43,195 nt of DNA from CAYJMQ01 sp964371555 (GCA_964371555.1 CAYJMQ010000014.1:1-43195), one strand, 5' to 3'. Positions 23,408 through 32,527 are shown, counted from the first letter of the stretch. Program-made: numbers and translations. Notes: generated from the sequence alone by a model not told the origin.

Positions 23408-24401
23408 GAAACACTTCCTCAACTTTTGTCGCTTTTAGGCAATCAAAGTCGATTTTACAGTAATGGGCAAGACAAGGATGACAGCCGATGTCTTTTTGAA
23501 GAATCGTATTGTTCCCCTTTAAAGGGGCCCAACGCTTCGGTCCAAGGCCGGCAAGAGATCTTCCGAAAATAATAATCGCAGGCGTATTGACGAACGAAGC
23601 AAGATGAACCGGCCCCGTGTCGTTTGTGATATGCAAAAAGGCTTTTTTAAACAGGGCTGTCAGTTCATTGAGATTGAATGATTCAGCCGCAATGGTTAAT
23701 GGAATCCCACTAAGCTCTTTTACCCGTTCGCAGTCTATCTGCCGGCCGATCAAGATGATATCAAGATTCAGTTTTTCATAAATAAGGTTTGCAAGCGTTG
23801 CAAAATTTTTAGCAGGCCATATTTTTGAAGGGCAGCTTGCTGAAACATTGAAAACAACAAATTTTTTATCGATTTGGCGTATTTTTAAAAAAGAGGCGAT
23901 TTTTTTTTCATCTCTTTCGGAGACAGCGGCAAAGATATTGCGGGGCTCCCGAGTTTGGGGGGGGGTGATGCCAAGAAAAGGCAAAAAGTCTTCATTGTAA
24001 AATGCTTCTGATTTTTCCCCTTTGTATTTTTCGTCCTTGAGGCGGATGGTGAGCAAATAGGGGGTTTTACGGCTGTAGCCAATCCTTTTGGGAATTGCGG
24101 CAAGGAATATCATCCAGTTGGCGCGATTGTTGGGGTTAAAGACAACGGCCGCATCGAACCTTTTTTTCCGAAGCAGAACGGCGAAAAGGAGAGTTTTAAA
24201 AATACTTTTATGTTTTTTTTTCCGGTCATAAACAATGACTTCGTTTAAATAGGGATTTCCATGAACGACCGGTTGCGCGAGCGGCGTTGTCATAAAGGCA
24301 ATGTGGGCTTGAGGATAGTGATGTCGTATTGTTTCAATGATGGGGGTCGTCAGGAGAACATCCCCCAGACGATCCGTTCGAATCAGTAAAATCTTAAGCA
24401 T
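23370..24401 (-). CDS. Glycosyltransferase family 9 (heptosyltransferase-like)
   Basis: This 343-residue GT9 enzyme acts in envelope polysaccharide or LPS core assembly on the cytoplasmic side. It begins MLKILLIRTDRLGDVLLTTPIIETIR, the family N-terminal signature. Later motifs are NVSASCPSKIWPAKNFATLA and TNDTGPVHLASFVNTPAIIIFG. The C-terminal cysteine cluster CHPCLAHYCKIDFDCL (C-x2-C-x4-C-x5-C) is shared with three other GT9 domains of the operon. It overlaps the upstream GT9 gene by 8 bp and the downstream one by 38 bp. Confidence 0.93.
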   Translation of the reverse strand: MLKILLIRTDRLGDVLLTTPIIETIRHHYPQAHIAFMTTPLAQPVVHGNPYLNEVIVYDRKKKHKSIFKTLLFAVLLRKKRFDAAVVFNPNNRANWMIFLAAIPKRIGYSRKTPYLLTIRLKDEKYKGEKSEAFYNEDFLPFLGITPPQTREPRNIFAAVSERDEKKIASFLKIRQIDKKFVVFNVSASCPSKIWPAKNFATLANLIYEKLNLDIILIGRQIDCERVKELSGIPLTIAAESFNLNELTALFKKAFLHITNDTGPVHLASFVNTPAIIIFGRSLAGLGPKRWAPLKGNNTILQKDIGCHPCLAHYCKIDFDCLKATKVEEVFHATQKYQKNPAG

Positions 24402-25371
24402 TTAAAATTCCCCAATTTTCAATGGTTTGAAAAACTTCTTCCGGTAATAAATCATTGAGACAATGCCGATGCGGGCATGATTTGTCAGCGCAGGGATATG
24501 TTTTGCAGCCGGGATTTTTCCAGATAATTCTAGAAACCCCTTTTCCTCTCGGGCCGTTCAGTTCTGGCGAGGTTGGGCCATAGAGGGGCAGATGTGGGGC
24601 CCCGACAGCCGCCGCCAAATGCATCGGTCCGGTATCTCCGGCAACCACCAAAGAGGCGTTCTTTAAAATGTTTGCGAGTTCTATGAGAGTTGTCTTTCCA
24701 CAAAGATTCACGCATTTTTGCTTCATTTGAGATTCAAGCGTGGACGCCAAAGATTTCTCCGAATGAACACCGGTAATGACGATGTTTGTCTGATATTTTT
24801 GGGAAAGGCGATCCCCAAGTCTTGCATAATAATTTGTTGGCCATTTTTTAGGTTCCCAGTTTGAGCCTGGATGAAAAACAACATAAGGTCCCGGAATGTG
24901 ACTATCCTGAAATGGGGGAACAAAAGAGTAGTCGTCACAAACAGGTTCAATCCCATAGTTCTTCATAAGTCCAAGAAGATAATCCATCTTGTGAAGAGAA
25001 TTGCCGGGTTCGGGAATTGCGGTTGTGAGAAACTTCGATCTCCGATTGGTGTTGTATCCAATCCTTTCCATGACCCCTCCCCATTTAAAAATCCGCGCCC
25101 GGGTTTTTGAACGATGAAATAGAAACCCGATATCCCATCTTTGGGAGCGAAGATGACGAATCAGCTTTATTTTTTGATACGGGGATCTGTCATTACGCGC
25201 GATGATTTCGTCAATGAATGTCTGTCCTTTAAAGAGATCGCGATAGGCTGATGGAATGATACAGGCGATATGACTCCCCTTATAATGATGTCTTAGGGCG
25301 CGAAGATTTGGAATAGAGAATAAAATATCGCCCAGCCAATTAAGATTAAAAACAACGAGATAGGTCTTCAT
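24394..25371 (-). CDS. Glycosyltransferase family 9 (heptosyltransferase II-like)
   Basis: This 325-residue GT9 begins MKTYLVVFNLNWLGDILFSIPNLRALR, a WaaF-like signature with NWLGD. Further motifs are FHPGSNWEPKKWPTNYYARLG and AGDTGPMHLAAAVGAPHLPLYGPTSPE. A cysteine cluster (C-x4-C-x4-C-x4-C, CKTYPCADKSCPHRHCL) lies before the last helix. The ATG at 25371 overlaps the deacetylase stop as ATGA, and starting there removes a 33-residue extension with no GT9 character that lies inside the deacetylase gene. A role in inner-core heptose addition is plausible. Confidence 0.92.
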   Translation of the reverse strand: MKTYLVVFNLNWLGDILFSIPNLRALRHHYKGSHIACIIPSAYRDLFKGQTFIDEIIARNDRSPYQKIKLIRHLRSQRWDIGFLFHRSKTRARIFKWGGVMERIGYNTNRRSKFLTTAIPEPGNSLHKMDYLLGLMKNYGIEPVCDDYSFVPPFQDSHIPGPYVVFHPGSNWEPKKWPTNYYARLGDRLSQKYQTNIVITGVHSEKSLASTLESQMKQKCVNLCGKTTLIELANILKNASLVVAGDTGPMHLAAAVGAPHLPLYGPTSPELNGPRGKGVSRIIWKNPGCKTYPCADKSCPHRHCLNDLLPEEVFQTIENWGILNA

Positions 25372-26207
25372 CGATTTGTTAAAAAAAGGGATTTTCGGAT
25401 CTCCCTCAGATGATATTTTAACTTTCTCAATGCCGGATAGTAGCCTGAGCTTGTTAACCAAAACACCCATAAGTTCTTTGAAGAATTTGATATTCTCACC
25501 CTTTTGAAGCCATAACGGTCATTAAGAACCAGGTTTTCAGCTGGATCTCTTGAAACACTCGCTGAAACAGCGGCTAAATAATTCATTCGTTTAACTTCTT
25601 CCACCACGATTTGATTATAGGCGCCGGATGGATAGGCAAAAATGGGGGAGATGGAGCGAAGCCGGGCGTTCATGAGACGATGGGCATTGTAAATCTCTTT
25701 ACGAATGTCTGCCCTCTTTATTTCTGTGAGATTTGGATGGGAAGTTGTGTGATTTCCAAACTGAATGTTATGAGACGCCATTTCAGAGATTTGGTTCCAG
25801 TTGAGGTAACCGTTTGCCCCAATTTTCCCCGCTATCAGAAAAATGGTCGCCGGGAATTTAAATTTTTTAAGGACGGGATAGGCATATATATAATTATCTT
25901 CATATCCGTCATCAAAGGTGATCGCGACCGATTTTTCGGGAAGCGGTTTATTTTTGAGAATAAGTAAAAAAAGCTGATCAAGCGGTAAAACCCGATAATT
26001 TCTTTTTTTCAGGAATGCCATCTGTTTTTCGAAATAAGCGAGATCGACAACGAGCTTTGACTGATTCCCCCCTTTTGGCAAAACATGATGATACATAAGA
26101 ATAGGGGGATGATAGCCATCGGAATAAAGAAACGCGGCCACAATCAGGGCAAGAGAAAAAAGGGAAATTAAAGTTGCCGAAAGAATTTTTTTAAATAACG
26201 GTGTCAT
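25368..26207 (-). CDS. Membrane-anchored polysaccharide deacetylase (NodB/CE4 family)
   Basis: From ATG 26207 the protein has 279 residues. One N-terminal hydrophobic helix (~8-28) places the catalytic domain in the periplasm. CE4 motifs are ILMYHHVLPKGG, TFDDGYEDN (catalytic Asp-Asp) and HTTSHPNL (metal-binding His-x3-His), then FAYPSGAYN. It should remove N- or O-acetyl groups from a sugar of the polymer built by the neighbouring transferases. A longer TTG-started form (26240) exists, but ATG 26207 has an AAGG-type site about 10 nt upstream. The gene overlaps both neighbours (17 bp upstream, 4 bp downstream). Confidence 0.91.
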   Translation of the reverse strand: MTPLFKKILSATLISLFSLALIVAAFLYSDGYHPPILMYHHVLPKGGNQSKLVVDLAYFEKQMAFLKKRNYRVLPLDQLFLLILKNKPLPEKSVAITFDDGYEDNYIYAYPVLKKFKFPATIFLIAGKIGANGYLNWNQISEMASHNIQFGNHTTSHPNLTEIKRADIRKEIYNAHRLMNARLRSISPIFAYPSGAYNQIVVEEVKRMNYLAAVSASVSRDPAENLVLNDRYGFKRVRISNSSKNLWVFWLTSSGYYPALRKLKYHLREIRKSLFLTNR

Positions 26208-27294
26208 ATATTTTTGAAACCTTCTCAGCCATCTTTTCAAACGAAAATCTCTCTTTCACAGTCTGAGAGGCTGCCTCGCCGAGTCGCTTTCTCAATGCCT
26301 CATTTTCAAGCAAATTTTCTATTTTTTCCACTATTTGTTCTTTGGAGTTGTTGGTTGAAATAAGGCCGTTTTTATTATTCTCGATAAAATCTGTCATCCC
26401 CCCTTTTTGGCAGGCAATTACAACCGGTTTTTCCATCGCCATCGCTTCGAGCAATGAAATTCCAAATCCTTCAGCCCCGGCAAAGAAAGTAACATAAATA
26501 TCTATTAAAGAAAAAATCAGCCTGGGATCTTGTATCGGAGGAAGCATGAACACAACTCCTTCCAGTTTTAAAGCCCGGATTTTTGCGAGAATCGCCTCTT
26601 TTTGTTTTCCTTCGCCAACCATCAGCAGTTGAACCCTCTTTTTTTTATTGAGGTGAGAGAGAATATCCAAAAGTTCCAGATGTCCTTTTTCAATCGCAAG
26701 CCTTGCAACAATACCGAGTGTTGGAACATCTTTGAGCCCGATCTTTTGTTTAAAACCTTCTTTTTCGGCTTCTGAAACGGCTTGAGGATGGAATCTCTCT
26801 GTGTCTAGACCAAAATGAATGGTTGAGATCTGTGTGGGTGAACGGAGATCCAGTTTCATGAACTCCTCCTTAACAGATTCTGATATGGCCAGGGTATGGG
26901 AACCGAGGCATGGAAATAATCTTCTCCCCAAACGATGATGTTGATAGTAACCGTGAGAAGTGATGACATAGGGGATTTTAAGAGAGCGGGAGAGAAAGTG
27001 AGCGAGCCATTTGGTAACCCGCGTATGCGCATGGATCATGTCCCATTTTTCCACCCGGTGGAGTTTTCTTAATTTAAGATAAGACCAGACTACTTTTGGA
27101 CTCAGCTCATTCTTTGTTGTTATTGGAATGAAGTGCGTTTTTATCTGACTTTCTTCAAAGCTCTTCTCTATTTCTCCCCCGGCAGAGGCGACTTGAGGTT
27201 CAAGACCCATTTTTTTAAGCCCGCGGCAAAGATAATAAATATGCGTTGTAATGCCTCCAATGTTTAGATGCGAGGTGAGATGGAGTACTTTCAA
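26191..27294 (-). CDS. Glycosyltransferase family 4
   Basis: This 367-residue retaining GT-B glycosyltransferase starts MKVLHLTSHLNIGGITTHIYYLCRGLKK. The donor half shows LGIVARLAIEKGHLELLD and the E-x7-E motif EGFGISLLEAMAMEKPVV, followed by GGMTDFIENNKNG. The acceptor and sugar cannot be read out. It is cytoplasmic and membrane-associated by family analogy. Its ATG overlaps the stop of the GT4-GT9 fusion gene by 4 bp. It shares an SHGYYQHH segment with the GT4 half of that fusion (CHGYYQTH), so the two may be paralogues. Confidence 0.92.
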   Translation of the reverse strand: MKVLHLTSHLNIGGITTHIYYLCRGLKKMGLEPQVASAGGEIEKSFEESQIKTHFIPITTKNELSPKVVWSYLKLRKLHRVEKWDMIHAHTRVTKWLAHFLSRSLKIPYVITSHGYYQHHRLGRRLFPCLGSHTLAISESVKEEFMKLDLRSPTQISTIHFGLDTERFHPQAVSEAEKEGFKQKIGLKDVPTLGIVARLAIEKGHLELLDILSHLNKKKRVQLLMVGEGKQKEAILAKIRALKLEGVVFMLPPIQDPRLIFSLIDIYVTFFAGAEGFGISLLEAMAMEKPVVIACQKGGMTDFIENNKNGLISTNNSKEQIVEKIENLLENEALRKRLGEAASQTVKERFSFEKMAEKVSKIYDTVI

Positions 27295-29423
27295 AATATC
27301 CGCCCTAAGAGTTCTTTTTGTTTTTCGATGACGAGATCCGGCTCTATTTTTTTCATGCAGATGAAATCATGATTGCAATAAGATCTGTAACACGGTCCGC
27401 AATCAACTTTTTGTTGCAGGAATATGGTTTTTTCCCCGGGGGGGAGATGTCTTTTGGCATCTGTCGGGCCAAATAACGCAATGGTTGGCGTGCCAAAAGC
27501 TCCCGCAATGTGAAGAGGGGCCGAGTCTGTGGAAACAAAGAATGAACAACGCTGAATGAGGGCTCCGAGTTCACGCAAGGTTGTTTTTCCAACCACTGAA
27601 AAGAGAGGATATTGGCTCAGCAAAAGAATTTCGTCCGCAAAGCTTCTTTCTTTCGATGATCCGGTTAACACCAGTTGCCATTTGGCATATGTATGAATTT
27701 GGCGGGCAAATTCACAAATATGGGAGGCTGGCCATCGCTTCGTTACCCAACTTGCTCCAATATTCATTCCAAGAATGGGGCGGCTGATATCGATGCCGCT
27801 CTCCAATAGAAGTTTTTCAGCATTTATTTTATCTTTCTCTGTTGTCCAAAATTCGAGATGATCGTTTTCCAATCGAATGCCAAGCAGCTTTAAAATCTGA
27901 AACTGGTGCTGAACGGGAGGGGATGGTTGTTTCGCTTGAAAAGATGGCGCTCTATGGTTCAGGCATGGCCATCCCCATTTTCTTTGAAATCCATAACGGT
28001 TTGGGATGCGGCTCAAAAAACCAACAAGGTGTGTCCAGCGATTGTTTTGAAAATCAACTGAAATGTCAAAAGCGCGAGATGATAATTTTTTTATAATTTG
28101 AGGCAAATTTTTCCAGTAGGCTTTCTTATCAATATATAAAATCTCATCAAGATAGGGACAAAGTTCGACAATTTGGCGGGACTCGAAGTCTGTCATCAAT
28201 GTGATTTTTCCATCCGGAAAATGTTTCCGGATAGCCCGAATGCTTGGTGAGATGAGAATAAGATCCCCAAGTGAACTCAATTTGAAAATGAGAATTTTTT
28301 GCCCGCCAAGTTTCAACCTGTCAGGTTTTAGCCTGACAAGTTTAAGATAGACTGCTTCTGTTTTCTCAACCATCTGGGATTTTGAAAATTCCTTTTCAAC
28401 TTTAAGACGCGCTGCCCGGATCATGCGAGATGTCTCAGCATCGTCGCTAAAGACTCTTTGAATCGCGGCTTTGATCTCTTTAGGATGTCCAGCCTGAAAG
28501 AGGTGGCCGGTTATCCCCTCTTCAATAATTTCCTGAGCCCCTCCGAGCCTGCTTGCGACAACAGGGACGCCGGCCGCCTGGGCTTCAATGACGACGCGTC
28601 CAAAAGATTCGGGGTAGGTTGAGGGGAAGACGAGAAGATCAATTTTTTTGAGAAGGTCAGCGATATTTTCCTGATGACCCAGAAAGGCAGCGTCATTTTT
28701 TAAACCGAGAGAGTCTCTCATCTCTATCAGTTCTTCATAATAACGATCGGGATAATGATCAGGCGCTCTGTTATCGCCGATGATCCATGCTGAAAAATCG
28801 CCCCCCTCTTTTTTTAGCAGAGAGAGCGCCTTCAAAAAATCTTTGTGTCCTTTAATAGGGGTGAGTCTTCCAATCATGGCGATGATTGGCTTTCTTGGCG
28901 GCTCTCTTAGTGGTTTTCTGGGCTCAAACGGATATTTTTGAAGATCGACCCCCCTGGGAATCAGAACTATTTTATTTTCTGAAACATTAAAATCTTCCCG
29001 CATATGTTTTTCGATTGTTCTGGAAGGGACGATGACAGCGTCTGCCCATCCCATGACCCGGCTTCCAAAATGAGTTTGATAATAACCGTGACAGGTTGTA
29101 ATCCAGATGATTCTTGTTTTGAGGGCGGCAAAATAGGTGATCCAGGCGGGGACGCGGCTTCGGGCATGAATGATATCTGGCGAATTTTTTTCAATATGAC
29201 GCGCAAGCTTTAAGCTCATTCTGAAGATTGTCCACGGATTTTTTTTATGAACAGGCCATTGAAGGTGGCATATTCCATTCTGATCGAGGAGTTTCACCCC
29301 TGGCCCCCCGTTTGAGATGACAATAACCTCATGTCCCCGCGCTTTGAGCGATAACGAAAGATCGATGGTTCCTGTTTCCACCCCCCCCTCTTTGAGCGCC
29401 GGGAGTATTTGTATAATCTTCAT
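27291..29423 (-). CDS. Fused GT4-GT9 double glycosyltransferase
   Basis: This 710-residue protein carries two complete transferases. Residues 1-~365 form a GT4 enzyme (MKIIQILPALKEGGVETGTIDLS, MIGRLTPIKGHKDF, E-x7-E at Glu272/Glu280 in PESFGRVVIEAQAAG). From residue ~376 a GT9 domain begins (KILIFKLSSLGDLILISPSIRAIRK) with NIGASWVTKRWP, STDSAPLHIAGAFGTPTIALFGPT and a C-x2-C-x4-C-x5-C cluster. The linker KLVRLKPDRLKLGG is encoded by short self-complementary repeats (28319-28338). ATG 29423 overlaps the upstream stop as ATGA, which excludes the 18-residue longer start. The fusion should add two sugars in sequence. Confidence 0.92.
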   Translation of the reverse strand: MKIIQILPALKEGGVETGTIDLSLSLKARGHEVIVISNGGPGVKLLDQNGICHLQWPVHKKNPWTIFRMSLKLARHIEKNSPDIIHARSRVPAWITYFAALKTRIIWITTCHGYYQTHFGSRVMGWADAVIVPSRTIEKHMREDFNVSENKIVLIPRGVDLQKYPFEPRKPLREPPRKPIIAMIGRLTPIKGHKDFLKALSLLKKEGGDFSAWIIGDNRAPDHYPDRYYEELIEMRDSLGLKNDAAFLGHQENIADLLKKIDLLVFPSTYPESFGRVVIEAQAAGVPVVASRLGGAQEIIEEGITGHLFQAGHPKEIKAAIQRVFSDDAETSRMIRAARLKVEKEFSKSQMVEKTEAVYLKLVRLKPDRLKLGGQKILIFKLSSLGDLILISPSIRAIRKHFPDGKITLMTDFESRQIVELCPYLDEILYIDKKAYWKNLPQIIKKLSSRAFDISVDFQNNRWTHLVGFLSRIPNRYGFQRKWGWPCLNHRAPSFQAKQPSPPVQHQFQILKLLGIRLENDHLEFWTTEKDKINAEKLLLESGIDISRPILGMNIGASWVTKRWPASHICEFARQIHTYAKWQLVLTGSSKERSFADEILLLSQYPLFSVVGKTTLRELGALIQRCSFFVSTDSAPLHIAGAFGTPTIALFGPTDAKRHLPPGEKTIFLQQKVDCGPCYRSYCNHDFICMKKIEPDLVIEKQKELLGRIF

Positions 29424-30499
29424 AATAGAGTCTTCTTCAATGCTTCTTGAATAATGAGGCGATCCTGAAGGGGGCATACAGCTGTTCTATTAGATAAGGC
29501 AGATAAGGTATGGATAACGACCTCTCCAAGCGTCTCTACCGAAGCTATGGATATATGGCCTCCCCGTTCGAGCGCTTGGATAAAATGCCTCTGCTTTTTC
29601 TTTAATCCCCCTCTTTTATTCATTTTTAAAACAATGACCTTCTTTCCCGAATTCGCCGCGTCTGAAATCATCGATATGGAATCTTCAGTTACGAGAACCC
29701 ACTTACTCAGCCCAAGCATTCCCGCCACGCAATCTTTGGGATTTTCTCTCCAAATAGTGAGGAGTTTGCAATGCGGATAAATTGAAAAGGCTTGTTTTAA
29801 CGCAATATCCGCTTCTTTCGGTGTTCGTCGGGAAGTTGTGATGAGGAGGTCAAAATTATTTGACTCACAAAGCTCTTTTAGTTTTTCAATCAGTAAAAAT
29901 ATTTTCTTAAGGTCAAAACGATATTTTGAAGTATCCCCTCCGATGAAGACGCTCCCAATCTTTTGAAGACGCTCTTGGTCTCTTAATTCAAGCGCGGGCC
30001 CAAGTTTTTCTGATTCTTCCCGCAAAAATGCCTGAGAGATGATCGTCGGCGCCCCCACGGTTGTTACCGTGTTTGGAAATTTTTTTGGCGAATCGTGCTG
30101 AGGTATGATTCTTAAGCTATATCGCTTTTGCCCCCCGCCCGGGGGCTTCATGATTACAACGCTTTTTGCAGAAAGCATTTCTGAAGCGAAGAGATTTGCC
30201 ACAGCAGTGCGAGCCCCGGTTGAGATGATCATTTTCGCAGGGCCATTCAAAATGGAATTGAAAGTTTCAGATTTTAGAAACCATTTCAAAAGGGAGCCCG
30301 TTTTTTTACCCATTTTTTTAAAAGAGAAGTAGCTTGCCAATGTGAGCAATAATCGTGCGGCAAAAAAGCTATAATTCACTGGAACCACACGGGACTTCCC
30401 CCCTTCAATCCAGGACGCCACCGCAAGCGACTGTTTGAGATGCCCCATTTTTCCATCGCTTAAAATGAGGATCGGAATTTTCGAATCACTTCTTTCCAT
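29420..30499 (-). CDS. ELM1/DUF1022 family GT-B-like protein
   Basis: This 359-residue protein matches the bacterial mitochondrial-fission-ELM1-like (DUF1022) family as I know it: ILILSDGKMGHLKQSLAVA at the start, IISTGARTAVAN, and the diagnostic VTEDSISMISDAANSGKKVIVL near the end. Bacterial members look like GT-B glycosyltransferases and usually sit among LPS core genes; their activity is not established. It overlaps the upstream GT9 by 40 bp and the downstream fusion gene by 4 bp. A signal peptide is absent, so it is cytoplasmic. Confidence 0.85.
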   Translation of the reverse strand: MERSDSKIPILILSDGKMGHLKQSLAVASWIEGGKSRVVPVNYSFFAARLLLTLASYFSFKKMGKKTGSLLKWFLKSETFNSILNGPAKMIISTGARTAVANLFASEMLSAKSVVIMKPPGGGQKRYSLRIIPQHDSPKKFPNTVTTVGAPTIISQAFLREESEKLGPALELRDQERLQKIGSVFIGGDTSKYRFDLKKIFLLIEKLKELCESNNFDLLITTSRRTPKEADIALKQAFSIYPHCKLLTIWRENPKDCVAGMLGLSKWVLVTEDSISMISDAANSGKKVIVLKMNKRGGLKKKQRHFIQALERGGHISIASVETLGEVVIHTLSALSNRTAVCPLQDRLIIQEALKKTLL

Positions 30500-31476
30500 A
30501 CAGTTTCAACCGGAATGTCTGACATTCCGTCCCCCTGAATGATGGTATGCCTGTTTTTCCCTTGCCGAGACCAGGGCCCCCATCGCTGGGGGCTGCTCCC
30601 CCCCCCGAATAACACAATCGTTTCAGTCTGGAAAGCAGCCGCAATATGCACAGGACCGCTATCGTTCGATAATAAAAGTTTTGCTTTCTTAAGCAGGGCT
30701 GCCAGTTGTCTAAGGGTCAGCATGCCAACAAGATTTTTTAAAGATCGCTGATCCGTTTTTGAAAGAATTTCCCTTGAGGCTTCTTCTTCCTGACCCCCAA
30801 TCAATATAATTTCAAGCAGATTTCCGGATGCCAGATTCCACTCTGTGAGACGATTGAGAAATTCAGCCCACATCTGCATTGGCCACTCCTTTTTGGGATC
30901 GGTTGTGAAGGGATGGATAACTATCCACCCCTTTTCAGAAAATATCCCGTAGGCCTCTATCAATTCCATGAAAGATTTTTCTTCGGGAGGGGTCAGATAA
31001 ATCATATAACTATTTTCTGAAAAGGGGTCTCTTAATTTTGCCCCGATCAACGATACCAGATCCAGATTATATTCGACTTCATGTCTGTTATTTTTTGCTT
31101 CCCTGTCTTGAATCGTATGCGTAAGCAAAAATCCCCACTTTTGGTTGTATCCAACACGATAGGGTATTCGGAGCAGCGCTGTTAATAAATGAAAATATTT
31201 ATGAGGATTCGAGACGATCACAAGATCAAATTTTTCTTTGTTGAGCCTCTGGAATAAAAAGAACCACTCCTTTTTCGAACGACGGGGGGGCATGCGAAAT
31301 GGGATCGACCGCTCAATATCGGGATGGTAAAGGATTAATTCTTCAACATTTGGGTCGACGACAACAGAAATTTCAGCTGAAGGAAAAGTTTCTTTAAGCG
31401 CGTGAATCGCGGGTAAGTTCAACAGGAAATCACCTATGCGGTCTGATCTTATGAAAAGTATTTTTCGAATATCCAT
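30460..31476 (-). CDS. Glycosyltransferase family 9 (heptosyltransferase-like), first of the glycan operon
   Basis: This 338-residue GT9 starts MDIRKILFIRSDRIGDFLLNLPAIHALKE. Donor-site motifs are IHPFTTDPKKEWPMQMW and SNDSGPVHIAAAFQTETIVLFGG. Unlike the other four GT9 domains of this operon it lacks the C-terminal cysteine cluster, so it belongs to a separate subgroup. It lies 21 nt downstream of etfA and overlaps the ELM1-like gene by 40 bp, so it is probably transcribed from the etfB promoter. Confidence 0.92.
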   Translation of the reverse strand: MDIRKILFIRSDRIGDFLLNLPAIHALKETFPSAEISVVVDPNVEELILYHPDIERSIPFRMPPRRSKKEWFFLFQRLNKEKFDLVIVSNPHKYFHLLTALLRIPYRVGYNQKWGFLLTHTIQDREAKNNRHEVEYNLDLVSLIGAKLRDPFSENSYMIYLTPPEEKSFMELIEAYGIFSEKGWIVIHPFTTDPKKEWPMQMWAEFLNRLTEWNLASGNLLEIILIGGQEEEASREILSKTDQRSLKNLVGMLTLRQLAALLKKAKLLLSNDSGPVHIAAAFQTETIVLFGGGSSPQRWGPWSRQGKNRHTIIQGDGMSDIPVETVWKEVIRKFRSSF

Positions 31477-31497
31477 ATATTGCGTTACCGAAGTAAA

Positions 31498-32469
31498 CTA
31501 TCTGGCTTTTAGTTTTTTGGCTTCTTCGATCATCACAGGGAGGGCCTTGAGTAGATCCCCTACAATTCCGTATGTTGCAACTGAAAAAATAGGGGCATCG
31601 GCATCTTTATTTATTGCAACAATGACTGAAGATTTTTTCATGCCGGCGAGGTGCTGAATAGCCCCCGAAATGCCGCATGCAATATAGAGGGAAGGGGAGA
31701 CGACCTTTCCTGAGCTGCCGACTTGGCGATCGCGATCGACCCATTCGTTATCGACAACAGGGCGGGAGGCCGCGTATTCGCCGCCCAGCGCTTCGGCGAG
31801 TTCTTTAATCAGATGAAAATTTTCTTTTTTTCCGAGTCCCCTCCCCCCCGACACAATGATTTTTGCTTTTGTGAGATCTACCGAGGCCCTCGGAGCTTCT
31901 TTAAAACCCAAAGATTGGTAACGGATCTTTAGCTCTGAAAGATCGCAGGCAAAGGGTTCAATTACGGAATTTCCTTTTTCTTCGAATTTTGGAAAAGCTC
32001 CTCGTTCCATAGTGATGATGAGAGGCGAGGTATTCAGCGTAACCTTTGCCTGTAATTTTCCGTTGTAAACAGGGCGTCTGAAAATCAGTTTCCCCCCCTC
32101 AATGTCACATCCTTGGGTCGCTGAAAGGGCGCTGACTCTGAGAGAGGCCGCAAGTTTTGGAGCGATATCAGCCCCCCAGGGCGTATGGGGGAAGAGGAGG
32201 GCTTTGGGTTTTTTTTCAGAGACAAGTTTTTTTAGCGCAAGAGCCGTTGCATCGGGAGAGTATGTTTTGAAGTGTGGAGATTCAAGAGTGAATACCCCGT
32301 CAATAGCGCGTTGAGAGAGCGATTGTGCCAGGGGCTGAGGCTGGTCCGAAAGAACGACGGAAAATATCTTTGATTGAAGAGGGGCCGAGAGTTTGTTCGC
32401 AAAGGAAAGAAGTTCGAAACTCACCTCGTCAAGTTTCCCATTTTTATGCTCAGACAATGTAAGAATCAT
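31498..32469 (-). CDS. etfA: Electron transfer flavoprotein, alpha subunit
   Basis: EtfA carries the FAD that passes electrons from acyl-CoA and other dehydrogenases to the quinone pool. The 323 residues include the N-terminal domain (HTPWGADIAPKLAASL) and the C-terminal FAD domain: VSGGRGLGKKENF, DRQVGSSGKVVSPSLYIACGISGAIQHLAGM, and AINKDADAPIF. The RQVGSSG loop differs slightly from the common RQVGQTG. It pairs with etfB 58 nt upstream, separated by a strong stem-loop. The window has no Etf-QO or acyl-CoA dehydrogenase. Confidence 0.95.
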   Translation of the reverse strand: MILTLSEHKNGKLDEVSFELLSFANKLSAPLQSKIFSVVLSDQPQPLAQSLSQRAIDGVFTLESPHFKTYSPDATALALKKLVSEKKPKALLFPHTPWGADIAPKLAASLRVSALSATQGCDIEGGKLIFRRPVYNGKLQAKVTLNTSPLIITMERGAFPKFEEKGNSVIEPFACDLSELKIRYQSLGFKEAPRASVDLTKAKIIVSGGRGLGKKENFHLIKELAEALGGEYAASRPVVDNEWVDRDRQVGSSGKVVSPSLYIACGISGAIQHLAGMKKSSVIVAINKDADAPIFSVATYGIVGDLLKALPVMIEEAKKLKAR

Positions 32470-32492
32470 ATTATGTTATCCAAACTGCAATG

Positions 32493-32522
32493 GTTTGCTT
32501 TTGGGTGAGCCCAAAAGCAAAC
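32493..32522 (-). promoter_or_regulatory. Intercistronic stem-loop between etfB and etfA
   Basis: Perfect 13-bp arms (32493-32505 and 32510-32522) enclose a 4-nt loop in the 58-nt gap between the two ETF genes. There is no T run on the minus-strand side, so it is more likely an mRNA processing or stability element, or a partial attenuator, than a terminator. Confidence 0.6.
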
Positions 32523-32527
32523 AGCTG

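Noticed and set aside
25372..25470. 33-residue N-terminal extension of a GT9 gene
   Set aside because: It is inside the deacetylase gene and has no GT9 similarity; the ATGA overlap at 25368-25371 gives a natural start.
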